Source: Craspedostauros australis
Lineage: Eukaryota; Bacillariophyta; Bacillariophyceae; Mastogloiales; Achnanthaceae
Assembly (NCBI GenBank): GCA_026770025.1
Contig: JAMXDE010000020.1
Location: 930,001 to 994,000 of the forward strand
Reading direction: 5' to 3'
Length of the DNA stretch: 64,000 nt
The notes under the pieces were generated by a model. That model worked only from the letters and a program-made list of their open reading frames with translations. It made no database searches and was not told the DNA's origin. Positions 9,580 to 19,813 of the stretch are shown piece by piece. A program made the translations under genes and the position numbers. Within the stretch, counting starts at the first letter, position 1. Every line of letters begins with the position of its first letter.

Positions 9580-10827
9580 ATGATCAACGACAACAACAAC
9601 AACAACGAAGGCGGTAATGCTGCTGTCGCCATCCACGAGAACAGCATTGGGAACAGTTCGGAAGGCTCCACGATCGAGGTCGGCAACTTCATCGGCCATG
9701 ACAGCTTCGATTCCCGAAAGCTGTCAAGCGCCAAAGCAACGAAAGTCGCGAACTACTGCGTGAAGAAGTTCGACAACTTCATCCAGTCAGAGGATTACCA
9801 ATCTCTGCAGCGATCGCCACTCACAAAGAAGCGCACAATGAAGAGACTGAGACACTCGCAGATCGAGATCGGTGAATTGCTCGGTGAGGGCGGCTTCAGC
9901 ACGGTCTACGAAGTGCGCAAGTGCCTCAACGAGGAAATCGATGTCGACTCCGATCGCTGCGTCGTCAAGATGCTTCGAAAGAAGGCGCTGCAGAACCCGC
10001 CAATGCTCGCTGCCTGCGCCTTGGGCCTTGCCAAGGAAGGTCAGCTGCTCTCCATGCTGGAGCACCCGCACATCCTGACAGTCCGCGGCACGGCCACTGG
10101 CGGCCTCGCGAGCTACGCATCCGGACGCAACGACTGCTTCTTCCTCATTCTGGATCGTCTCAGCGAGACCCTGACAGATCGCCTCATCAATTGGTCCTAC
10201 CGCCCCGAGCACGCTTCCAGATTCAGCCTCTTCCCAAAGCTCCGCAAGCAGCAGAAGGCATGCTTCACCGACCGCCTCGTCATTGCATCGCAGCTCGCCG
10301 ACGCCGTTGCTCACATGCACAAGCACAATATCATGCACCGCGACCTGAAGCCAGATAACATCGGCTTCGATGTCGACGGATCATTGAAGGTGTTTGACCT
10401 GGACGTCGCCCGCGTCACACCGGAGGGCAAGACGGAGGACGAGACCTTCAAGCTCACCCAGAAGATTGGCACGCGCCGCTACATGAGCCCGGAGATCGGC
10501 CTGTCCAAGAAGTACAACCTCAAGTCCGACACCTACAGCTTCGCGATCATCCTGTGGCAGATCATGGCGCTGAAGCTCCCATTCTCGCAGTACTTCGACA
10601 AGCAGGCGCACACCACGCACGTGTTCGCGCAGGGAGAGCGACCCAAGCTCCAGAAAGCGTGGCCAACGGACCTTCAGACGCTGCTGTCGGACTCTTGGTC
10701 GAAGCACATCTCAAGACGACCAACCATGCAGCAGGTCCACATCGAGCTGCAGCGCGAAATCAACGTCCTCACAACCAAATGGAGCACACCAGTCGCACCC
10801 ACGGCCGCTCCTGTTGCTGACCAGTAA
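9580..10827 (+). CDS. Protein kinase, tyrosine-kinase-like type, with DLD in place of DFG
   Basis: The product is 415 residues in one exon. An Asn-rich, non-conserved head (1-90) precedes a full kinase domain. The glycine loop GEGGFSTVYEV is at 102-112, the ATP-anchoring Lys in CVVKML at 130, a probable alpha-C Glu near 153, the catalytic loop HRDLKPDN at 253-260, the metal motif FDLDVAR at 272-278, the activation segment end RRYMSPEIG at 299-307, and the conserved Asp of lobe C in SDTYSF at 317. DFG reads DLD, keeping the metal-binding Asp while replacing Phe and Gly. All other catalytic residues are present, so activity is plausible. An insert at about 200-230 lengthens the region before the alpha-E helix. 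The likely role is Ser/Thr phosphorylation in a signalling pathway; the substrate is unknown. Its 3' end lies about 130 bp from the left inverted repeat of the mariner-type block. Confidence 0.9.
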   Translation: MINDNNNNNEGGNAAVAIHENSIGNSSEGSTIEVGNFIGHDSFDSRKLSSAKATKVANYCVKKFDNFIQSEDYQSLQRSPLTKKRTMKRLRHSQIEIGELLGEGGFSTVYEVRKCLNEEIDVDSDRCVVKMLRKKALQNPPMLAACALGLAKEGQLLSMLEHPHILTVRGTATGGLASYASGRNDCFFLILDRLSETLTDRLINWSYRPEHASRFSLFPKLRKQQKACFTDRLVIASQLADAVAHMHKHNIMHRDLKPDNIGFDVDGSLKVFDLDVARVTPEGKTEDETFKLTQKIGTRRYMSPEIGLSKKYNLKSDTYSFAIILWQIMALKLPFSQYFDKQAHTTHVFAQGERPKLQKAWPTDLQTLLSDSWSKHISRRPTMQQVHIELQREINVLTTKWSTPVAPTAAPVADQ

Positions 10828-10867
10828 AGACAAGTCAATGCAGCAGACAAAAGAAAGCGGGGTTCGT

Positions 10868-10955
10868 GGCCACTCGCACACACATGTACACACACGCACA
10901 TGTACACACACGCACATGTACACACACGCACATGTTCATTCACACACACGCATAC
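10868..10955. repeat. CA-rich tandem repeat (16-bp CACATGTACACACACG units)
   Basis: Several near-identical copies of a CACATGTACACACACG unit lie in the kinase 3' flank and end beside the left inverted repeat at 10959. Open frames across it on the minus strand are low-complexity artefacts. Confidence 0.75.
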
Positions 10956-10958
10956 ATA

Positions 10959-11008
10959 CGACCTCCAGGTCGCAGTTGATGCACTCACGATAACACTAGT
11001 TGTGGAGT
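10959..11008 (+). repeat. Left terminal inverted repeat
   Basis: A 50-bp arm beginning CGACCTCCAGGTCG, itself nearly palindromic, and ending AGTTGTGGAGT. It is preceded by TA. It matches the right arm in inverted orientation at 49 of 50 positions. Confidence 0.7.
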
Positions 11009-13173
11009 GTTTTTTGAGTTTTACTCGTGATGAGTCGTGATAAAGTAGACTAAATTAGAGCACACCCAAAACCATCCAAACAACTGCTTATGATGTTATA
11101 TCTCAACAACGCACCATTTAAAATTAAAACTAGACAGTTCATTCGGACGCTTGGCTATCGTTTATTCTGAATATCTTAGTTAAATTTGTATGAACTTTAT
11201 TTTTAATGTCGTTTTGGCTTGCTGTCTGTCAGGTGGTGGGTGCAAAAAATTCTCGATGGCACCATGCTGCCCTACCTTCAGCACCCATGATCATCATTAT
11301 CATCCCTGGCATTTTCACAATCTGCGCACCACACTGGCTCCGGATACCCCCCATCTATCCACTCCATGAAGATCCTGCGCAGATAGCCGCATCTCATACT
11401 CCAAACTGTCCCTGCACTGAAACGCAGAATTTTCGAACACCCGATTCCGACACGGATGCCGTTCGGATTTGGATCCGTATCTCGTCGATACGATCCTTGC
11501 AGCTCCTTCACATGCCCCTCATGCGTTCCCACATTCTCTGGCGACACACTGATGTGTTCAGAATGGGTGGGGCGCTCATACCTCCAAAGGTGCACCTCCA
11601 TGTGATGATGCCATCATGATGTTTTTCCGACACCCAAAAAAATCCCTTTCGTGTGCATCCCAGGCTGCAGCCTCTTCCAGACCGTATCTGCGCAGGATAC
11701 TTCGCCATGGCCATCTTGAGTTGATTTCTAACACATCTTGAATGGGTGGTTTGGCGATATGGGTGACTTTTCAATGGCACCCATCACCAGCGAAGTCACG
11801 TGATGTGTCCGCCGCCACCCGCCAAAAAACTCTTGCCCGCCACTTGTTTCTTGCGGAGGGCACCTTCCAGGCCACCCCCGACCCTCAAACTTCGTGTGCA
11901 TCTTCACCGTATCCTCTTGGATACGTCTTGCCCATCCATGGTCGTTGGAATGGCCTGTGCATTCCAGGCAGAGACCATATCCAATGAGCATATTTTCCTC
12001 CGAATCGTGCCGTGTGCGCGTGGGCCTGCCACGGCCCCAAATAAGCCAGGATGACATCCCGCTCTCGCTCATCCACCAAGCTTTCCATGGCGGTTCCGCC
12101 TATGCCCTCAGATCTTGCACTGGACCGCTGGTTGTGGCAGTGCCGTCGATGCCATTCGACAGCGCTTGTGGAGTTTTGTTGTGTTTCTCCATTGTCGTGT
12201 TGTTGTGTTGTGTTTGGTGTTCTCAAACAGTTTTTGCTGTTGGGGGCCATGGAGATTAATCACAATTCTACCAAATGCGCCCATCAATGAGAACACTTTG
12301 CGAGTCCCGAATTGCACCTCCATTCCACAACGACACAGCGAAGGCACAAAATCCTCCTCACAAAATGGACAACGGAAACATTGCGCATCTGCGACGAGCT
12401 GCTGTTGATTCTCTGCTGCTTGTAGTCATAGCTTACACAGAATGTAGAATGACTGTGACCTTCCCACAAAGGAAAGAGTGGATGGTACAAGGCACCTTGT
12501 GACCATCCTCCTGTGTTGTTCATGCCGTTCTGTGGTGCGCTGCGCCGTGCTGCGCGTCAATGACTGGTGCTGTGCTGTGCTGTGCTGTTCTCCTTGTGTG
12601 CCTGGTGTGCGTCGTGACCAGCCAATCTCGTACAATCAGCTTGCAACCTCTATTGACACACAGCTAGTATTCACCATGAGTTCCCTTGTTGTTAGACCAT
12701 GTGTGCTGAATCAATCCAATCGTTGTTCGAGTTTTGAGTCCTTTGTGTCAGTCACACTTCGTTTCGAAAGATCCAAGAAAACTACTCGATAGAATTCGGA
12801 AAATGTGATGCGGGTTTCAGACCCAAGACAAAATTAGGAAGATGATCCAAGAGGATCAAAGAGACTCTATTAGACCTCCAAACATGTGTCATTGCACATG
12901 TTTGGACACAGATACACTAATTAGCAAGAGTAACCAGAAGTTTGGCATGGTTACAACACGATGGACAATGGTGAATAGCACCATTAGTGGAGCCAAGAAG
13001 TAGAAAACAGGAAGATGATGAGCTCTTATTGATGAGCTCATAATCTCAACAAACTTAACTTTGTAAACCATCACTTCAAACAAGCACACACAATAACACA
13101 GTTCTATCAACCTTCACCAACATTGGACGTAGTTGTATCATCCCGCAACCACTGAACTCTTCACCTCGCAAGC
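11009..13173. other. Inner left flank of the candidate element; no firm gene
   Basis: About 2.1 kb with many short frames on both strands. The best candidate is a minus-strand frame at about 12440-12108 with a zinc-ribbon-like motif (CFRCPFCEEDF, then LCRCG) but no upstream ATG. A perfect 11-bp stem-loop lies at 12878-12905. The rest is unassigned. Confidence 0.4.
12878..12905. repeat. Perfect stem-loop, 11-bp arms, 6-nt loop
   Basis: Arm CCAAACATGTG at 12878-12888, loop TCATTG, complementary arm at 12895-12905. It lies about 270 bp upstream of the mariner-like transposase ATG. It could be a protein-binding palindrome or chance. Confidence 0.6.
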
Positions 13174-15726
13174 ATGCTGCGCGCTGGTGACTGTGTGAAG
13201 GTGGCATCCCACCAGAGCTCAAGCGGCAGGGTCCATGACCTGGGCGTATGTCATGTTGATTTTGCAATGAAGCAGACCACGGACGGCGCTACAGTCAAAC
13301 GCAATGGGCCTCTTGCACCAGGAGAGGTGGCAATGGTCATGGTGACCCCAGTGATGGGGCAGAGCCGAATGTATGTTGTTCGCGAGGATCTGTGCACACC
13401 ACACAGCCTCGCTACCTTCGCACGGACTCGCACTGCTGGAGGCCTTGCTAAGCCTTCCCTCCTTTCTCCCCAGCATCACTCCGTCGCTGCCACGCGTGTC
13501 AACAACAAGGCTAAGCCCCCCACACCATCCCCAACTACCACAGAATCGCAAGAAGCCAAAATCGCCGCTTTTCTCGAGGTCTCGCGGCGTCAGAAAGCAA
13601 CAGCAATCGCCCAGCTCACGAACCAGATGAAGAAAGGCGCGAAAACAAAAGGATGGTTGCGAAAGGATGGAGGGCATAGTATTGCTAAGCCTGGTAATCC
13701 TAGCAAGCGCCTTGACAAAGAAGACAATCGGAACTACACTGTTCTCTATTTCAATTTGGGTGGGATTCCTGAACATGCAGAGTTGATCGCCCATGCATGG
13801 GGTATCAACCGCACCACAGTGGGGCGCAACATTGTGAAATTCCAAACGGAGACGCTCGAATGCAAGAAGCGAAGTGACGCAGGCAGCAGCATCTTCACCT
13901 GCCCCATCAAGCAACGACAGTACTTCACGCAGCGCGCAGCCTTTGAGAAACAACTACGTCTTCGACATCCAGAGCAACAGTTCAAGAACGACGAAATTGC
14001 TTCTGCCTATGCCTCTGCTTCGCCGGAAGAGCTGGCATCCGCAAAAGCGCTGGCTGATTTGTGGTTGGAGCGTGGTCCCTTCCTGCAATTTGAGCTCCAG
14101 GATGTGTTGCGACGGTGCAATGGCGCAATCTCGTGGGACAGAATTGCATGGAAACTGGCAGGCAGCGGAAACCCGCAAGTCGTTGGTCCGAAGTGTATTC
14201 GCAAATTCGTCATGGGATTGGAAGGCAGTGAGTACCGTTCTACAACAATACTCCCTCTGATCAATGGCACCACTACAGCAAAGCGCGACATCTGGGCTCA
14301 GGACTTCTGTGTGTTCTGGGAATCAGCTGAGCTGTTTGAGAATACGCAAGTTGTCCTTGTCCACATGGACGAAAAGTGGTTCTACTCCATTGTCGCTCGC
14401 ATGCATCTGAAACATGTGCCCCAGATGGGAGTTAAGCCTGTGAAGCAGACTGTGCATCACAAGTGTCACATTGACAAGACCATGGCAATTGCATCAACAG
14501 CATTTGCCCCAACAAATAACTGTTTTGCGAAAGGAGGAAAGGCGTATAAGGTGAACTTCGAACGTGTTGGGCGCATGGTCCGAGCGCAGAAGACCACGTA
14601 CAAGCGAACTTGGGTCTCGCCGACCAAGTACAAGCACCTTCCTGATCCCGAGAAAATCTCTCGCAAGAAGGGTGAACTGTACTTCCAACCACTGGAAATC
14701 ACGGGCAGCAAGGAAACAGATGGTCATCGTGTTAAGCCCAAGCCGAAGTACAGCCTCAAGAAATTCTTCCGCGAAAAAGAACTCCCCGCACTGGATTCGC
14801 TCGCCAGCAAAATCAAGGCCGAAACCGGAAAGAACGTGGTGATTCGGTACCAGATGGATGGCGCAGGGCCACACAGAGACACGGAGCTACTTAGATTCAT
14901 CAACAAGGAGTTCGACAGTCGCGGATGGCACTTACGACTGCAACCACCAAATTCTCCCATCACGAATGTGAAAGACGATGCGATATTCCCAGCGATGTCA
15001 AAACACGTGTCAGCATATCAAGGTGAGCACCATGGAAGCCGATTGCTTACCACTGAGGCATTGTGGAATGCTTGTGGAACCTGTTGGAAACAATTCAAGC
15101 TGGACAAGGTGGCTAGCGCGTATGTTCGCCACCATCAGATTGCCTACGCAATTTGTGCTGCAAAAGGAGGTGACGAATTTGTGACGGAGCGCAAGGGACT
15201 GCACATGAATGTGCGGAAACAAACGTCCACGGAATTCGACAAAGAGGGCAACAAGATCGGCGTTACCGTGTCTCACACGGACTTCGTGTTGGAGGAGGAT
15301 GAGGCTACCCGCGCGACCACCAACAAACCAACTGCAACAGACAACAAAGGCAAATCAGCTGACTTCAAATACGCCAAGCCCGACATCAAAGGTATGTACG
15401 ATGATGCGCTCAAGGTGATGGCTGTCAGTGGACTGCAGTGCCTGAAAACGAATCTGCCAACAACCAGCAGCCTCATTCCGTTGCTGGAGAAGCAAATCGT
15501 TGCGACAACCAGAGCCAACGAGGAGGCTGAGCAACAGAAGAAAGACGAGAAGAGAAAGAAGCAACCCAGCAAGAGCAAAGCCGACATCATTGAGCCTTGC
15601 AACAACAACAGCAAAGCCAAAGCCAAAGCAGCACCCACCATGAACACATTCGAAGTGGCCATGTTCGTTGGCAAGGACGAGCATCACAGCAAAGCAGAGC
15701 AGGATACCAACACAGCAGAGATGTAG
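13174..15726 (+). CDS. Tc1/mariner-like DDE/D transposase with long N- and C-terminal extensions
   Basis: The uninterrupted product is 850 residues. After about 190 low-complexity residues comes a helix-turn-helix-like segment at about 196-222 (IAHAWGINRTTVGRNIVKF). The catalytic core follows: first Asp in VHMDEKWFY (399), second Asp in YQMDGAGPHR (562), and the third acidic site in the plant-mariner-like stretch PPNSPITNVKDDAIF, where Asp 601 or 602 lies 38-39 residues after the second. This fits the DD39D layout of plant mariner-like elements. The usual SPD is SPI, but the usual catalytic Asp further on is kept. A 160-residue insert lies between the first two Asp, and a Lys/Gln-rich tail follows the core. 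Mariner transposases are normally 340-500 residues, so this is exceptionally long. The open frame suggests recent activity or selection. Confidence 0.8.
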   Translation: MLRAGDCVKVASHQSSSGRVHDLGVCHVDFAMKQTTDGATVKRNGPLAPGEVAMVMVTPVMGQSRMYVVREDLCTPHSLATFARTRTAGGLAKPSLLSPQHHSVAATRVNNKAKPPTPSPTTTESQEAKIAAFLEVSRRQKATAIAQLTNQMKKGAKTKGWLRKDGGHSIAKPGNPSKRLDKEDNRNYTVLYFNLGGIPEHAELIAHAWGINRTTVGRNIVKFQTETLECKKRSDAGSSIFTCPIKQRQYFTQRAAFEKQLRLRHPEQQFKNDEIASAYASASPEELASAKALADLWLERGPFLQFELQDVLRRCNGAISWDRIAWKLAGSGNPQVVGPKCIRKFVMGLEGSEYRSTTILPLINGTTTAKRDIWAQDFCVFWESAELFENTQVVLVHMDEKWFYSIVARMHLKHVPQMGVKPVKQTVHHKCHIDKTMAIASTAFAPTNNCFAKGGKAYKVNFERVGRMVRAQKTTYKRTWVSPTKYKHLPDPEKISRKKGELYFQPLEITGSKETDGHRVKPKPKYSLKKFFREKELPALDSLASKIKAETGKNVVIRYQMDGAGPHRDTELLRFINKEFDSRGWHLRLQPPNSPITNVKDDAIFPAMSKHVSAYQGEHHGSRLLTTEALWNACGTCWKQFKLDKVASAYVRHHQIAYAICAAKGGDEFVTERKGLHMNVRKQTSTEFDKEGNKIGVTVSHTDFVLEEDEATRATTNKPTATDNKGKSADFKYAKPDIKGMYDDALKVMAVSGLQCLKTNLPTTSSLIPLLEKQIVATTRANEEAEQQKKDEKRKKQPSKSKADIIEPCNNNSKAKAKAAPTMNTFEVAMFVGKDEHHSKAEQDTNTAEM

Positions 15727-15825
15727 CTGCAAATCAAAGTAGTAGTATTATATGTTATAGGCACACCTGTGATTGGAGTGCCTGTGTGCACATCGTCTGT
15801 TTGATGGCATGGAGGATTGTGATGT

Positions 15826-15916
15826 GTGATGTGTGGTGTGTGGTGTGGTGTGTGGTGTGGTGTGGTGTGGTGTGGTGTGGTGTGGTGTGGTGTGGTGTGG
15901 TGTGGTGTGGTGTGTG
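15826..15916. repeat. (TGTGG)n tract
   Basis: About 90 bp of TGTGG units with minor variants, ending near 15916. Low complexity explains the overlapping open frames here. Confidence 0.85.
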
Positions 15917-16380
15917 ATGTTTGTTTTGTGTTTTGTGACGAGTGGTGTGAATTGTGTGACGCGGACCGTATTTTTGTGTCGTGAATGGTGTGCGTCGTGG
16001 AGCCATCGCGTCGTGGAGCCGGCACGTTGTGTTGTGCCGTTCTGGTCGGAAAATTTCCATCCGAACCACACACAAAAACGCTCCAAGGCCTCAACTGCGT
16101 CGATCGGAGCGCCAGCACAATCGGTGTGTGTCGCACAAACCAATCGAATGGCAAAGCCTCCTCTTGGTTGGTACCGCACTCGTACATCTGTACCACATCG
16201 TGCCATGCCAGTATTCCGCTTTCTCTTCATCACACATGTGCAACCCTCGCGATCGTTGCTGCCATCAAGTCCAAGCGTCTGTACTCGTCACTGGAGCACC
16301 AACGATGCATCCTCTGATCATTCATCTCTGCTCGTGCCCTGCCGACGGCGCTGCCACTAGCACAATCGTCATGTATTGGT

Positions 16381-16404
16381 AGAGTAGAGTAGAGTAGAGT
16401 AGAG
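16381..16404. repeat. (AGAGT)n microsatellite
   Basis: Nearly five perfect copies of AGAGT. Confidence 0.85.
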
Positions 16405-17090
16405 CGCAACGAATCCACACCATACCATGCTCATATGCTATACTATGCTATGTTGTGATGTGCTAGTGCAGCTCCTATAATATGTTACATTCGATGAGCT
16501 ATTCCGTCGTCTGCGTGCTGAAGACGAACACGCAGGATGCCCCCTTCTGCAGATACAGACGTTCTGGGTAACCAAACGTGGCATCACCGAGTCTTCGTTT
16601 TAGTTCGCACATAACGTTTCCTCGCTGAGCTGGCCTCGAACAAGACAAGTTTAGAATACTCGACGAGTTGTACGACAAGAACGCAAGTGCACTCGTATGG
16701 ATGTCTGGACGGAGTGGTTGAAACTGTAGTCAAGTTGTGTGGTTCATCTTCGGATATGCTCCCTTGAAGTCATGGGCAAAGGTACCATATCATGCTATAC
16801 TAGCACATGGAAGTACGAGAATGCACAACTGGCAAGGCGCAGCACAGCACAGGATGCAAACGATTGTTCCATGACTGTATTGTAACATGTATTCTATTCT
16901 TCGATCATCGTGCCATATGCAACGATGGAGTTGAGTTGAGCCATTCGTTCTGAATATGGATCGCATCCATGCTGTCTTGCCGCTGCGGAAGATGCGACCG
17001 TATGAGCATGGGCGTACATGTGGATACGTTGTGATGTTTGTACTCCCACTCCTGTTCGCGCCCTGAGAGTGCGGTCAGCCATTTCATTTT

Positions 17091-19813
17091 TCAAGAGCAT
17101 GCATCGTTATTTTGTCCAGGGCAGTCGTTGGATGGGCTGTCGATGGTGTAGGTCCAGCCAGGAGAGCCGCTGCACATGTCTGTCGCCATGCAGTCCTGAC
17201 AGTTGCTTGGAGCCGCGCAGGTGTTCGCCGCCACGACCAGATCATCAACCGCCAAGTTGGAGTTTGCAACACCGTTACAGCTGTCTTGTGACAAGCATGT
17301 GCCACTGCCGATGGTGATACAACCGAGAGTCTTGAACGGGTCAGCGTGAACATTCTGACTAGCGCGTTGTCCCTCACAAGCGTTCATCCCCACGTCGATG
17401 TTGGCAAGCGTAGGTGTGGCGATACTGGGAGACTGGTCGGCGCAAATTCCAAGGCCTTTGCAGCCGTCCCCGCCATTTCATCCTGCGTGTTGGGTCCAGA
17501 TGTTACCATAGATGTTCTGCCCAAGATTCTCGCAGCTGTTTGTGCTGGTTCATGCGGCTGGCCCGATGATCTGGTAGCCAATGGTGGCCGTGGCACTGGG
17601 AGGGCTGGAAAAAGATCCAAGATTCTTGCAGGATTTTGGTCCCAGACAGCTGCTGAGGATGATGGCATCCTTCGAAACCTCTTCGCAGGAACTATCACTT
17701 GCACATGAGTCCAGGGTGATGATGATGTCGCCCCTGAGAGTCCAACCGAGAGTTCCTCAGCGGCAGGCCCCGCCCACAGCACCGCATCTCGTGGATAGGC
17801 TTGCGGCGTTCGCAGTGAGAAGGATGCCATCGCCTTCGAGAGCAGTGAGGATGGCTGCGATTGCTTGGGGGTCATTCTTGATGCGATCAAATCGTACCTG
17901 CGCCTGTTGCTGCGACGTCCGGCTGCCTTGGTCGTCATCGCATCCGAAGATGCTTTTCACGAACCTGTCCTTGTTCGTTGGGAGAGACTCGTTGTTGTTG
18001 ACGAATTGTGCGCATGTGCCCACATCATCATCGCAGAGGACGACTTGTCTGGAGGTGAAGCCCGCAGTAACCTCCCCAGCCTCATTCAAGCAAAGGGTCT
18101 GCAGGGTGGTCTTGTTGATGGTTGGGGAGTTTGTTGGAACAAAAGTTGACAGATCGGATGGCTGCTCTGTCGGAATCATCGTTGGGGTATCGCTTGCCAG
18201 CGGAGAAGGGGGCGAAAGTTGGGCAATCTGTTGGGCGTTGGTCTTTGTTGATGCAGAATTGATCGACCCTTTTCACTGGTTGGGTCGCCATCGACGTCTT
18301 TGGGGCAGGCGACGGCAGCATCGTAGATAATGAAGACTTCGTCGCTGTCGCAGTTGGTTTTTGTCATGCATTCGTAGCATGCGCCGCTGCTGTCACAGCC
18401 ATAGTCTGGCACAATGATGTCAGTTGTCACTGAGTCACCGAATCCCAATCCCGGGCAAGCGTAGGCTGCGGCGCAGGCATTGTCGCCGATGCTCAAGCTG
18501 CCCTGAATCTTCGCAGGTGATGGCAACGATGTGCATGTGCAGTCGTAGTAACCGCTCGCATGTGCTGCGGTGCATGCATATTCACCAAGGCATGCGTTGA
18601 ACCCAATTCTGACGTGGCTCTGGGAACGGCTGGGCCCGTACTGTTCAACGCGGTAGCCAACGCTCGCACAGGCGTAGGGTCCAACGCAGGCGCCGCTTTG
18701 TATGATGGCGTCTCTGTAGGAGTATGTGCCAGCAAGGACGCAGGAAAGATAATCAGTGCAGGCCAGTTGACCAATGAAGGTGACACCGTATGTTGGGTGA
18801 GGACCATAGCAATTGGAAACATAAAGAGAGTTCATGCCGGCGCATACCCCTTTGCTGGTACAGGATGAAGCCAGGACCAATGTGTTTCGTCCCATCCTGT
18901 CGCAAGATCCAGACCCAATGCAGGCAGTGGTGGCAATGGTCATGAAACTGTAACCGTCGGCGCTGGTACAGTGATACTTCTCTGCACAGCTTGGAGCCCC
19001 AGCGTCCTGGCACATGTAGTAGATGTCCTCGCCACCGAGAGCTGTGAGCAGAGTGGTGCCGGCGGCGGACAATAGCTTCAGCTCCTCAGCTAGCAAGGGG
19101 CTGGACGCATATCGGTTGAATAGCTTGTGCGCATCCCCCTCGGTCAAGAGGCCAGCGCATGCAAAGTAATTCTGCAATCCTGGTGTGCTTCGAACAGCAG
19201 TGACGGCCTTGCGGTACGATGTCTTGGATGGATTGCAGATGATGGTCTTTGGCTCGGATGCCTCCGGCAGAAAGCATGGCGGCGCAACATCTGGCTCGCA
19301 GGCCACGGAGATGCTGGAATCAAATGCAAACGAGATGGTTGTCGGTGCAGATGTAGGCCCTGATGTCGGCATGCTGGTTGCTCCGCCTGTTGGCTGGTCA
19401 GTCGGTGATGAGGTAGGCCTCAGGGTTGGATTGCTGGTCGGCAAGGCAACTGGCCGCCCAGTTGGCCTTGAAGTTGGTGCCCCAGTTGGTGGCAAGGTTG
19501 GTGTAGAAGTCGGTGTTGTCGTCATTATTCAGGCCAACGCAGTTGGTGCCAATGTAGGAGAGCTGGTAGGCGAACTGGTTGGTGCCACACTGGGATTGCT
19601 GCTTGGATTGTTGGACGGTGCTCCCGTCTGTTTGTTACCCTTGACGTTCTTTGGAATGAAACCGCCGTCGCCCTTCAGCAGTCTGGTTGCCTGCATCGCA
19701 ACATGAAGTTCGTTGGTTGGGTCAATCAATCTATGGCCGCGAAGGATGGCATCGATCGTCTTGCATTTGGCAAGCAAGATCGCCGTGATGGTAACTGCCT
19801 TGAAGTTGAGCAT
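17091..19813 (-). pseudogene. Decayed secreted PT-repeat, cysteine-rich protein gene
   Basis: It starts at ATG 19813 with a hydrophobic N-terminus, then PSxxPTSSPT repeats. An in-frame TGA at 19529-19531 splits the repeat region, and the same frame resumes with TSTPTLPPTGAPTSRPTGR. A long cysteine-rich part follows to 18176 (motifs such as IGSGSCDRMG, IGDNACAAAYAC and IGFNACLGEYAC). Further similar sequence lies in other frames down to 17091, for example DQFCINKDQ, then SIFGCDDDQGSR, then GSGTCLSQDSC. At least two frame changes and a second stop (about 17548-17550) are needed to follow it, so it is not functional as a single protein. The repeated IGxxxC...AC pattern is typical of large secreted stramenopile proteins. 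It lies wholly inside the TIR-bounded block. A multi-intron gene could explain some frame changes but not the TGA. Confidence 0.65.

Larger units (their letters stand above)
15727..17090. other. Non-coding interior of the candidate element
   Basis: About 1.4 kb without a convincing gene. It holds a (TGTGG)n tract at about 15826-15916, which creates long false open frames on both strands, and a short AGAGT array at 16381-16404. Short frames elsewhere have no recognisable motif. Confidence 0.5.

Noticed and set aside
9787-10338. 183-codon minus-strand frame across the kinase
   Set aside because: Antisense shadow of the protein kinase, whose motifs are unambiguous.
15684-16233. Long minus-strand frames rich in Thr-Pro-His
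   Set aside because: Produced by the TGTGG repeat; all three frames lack stops there.
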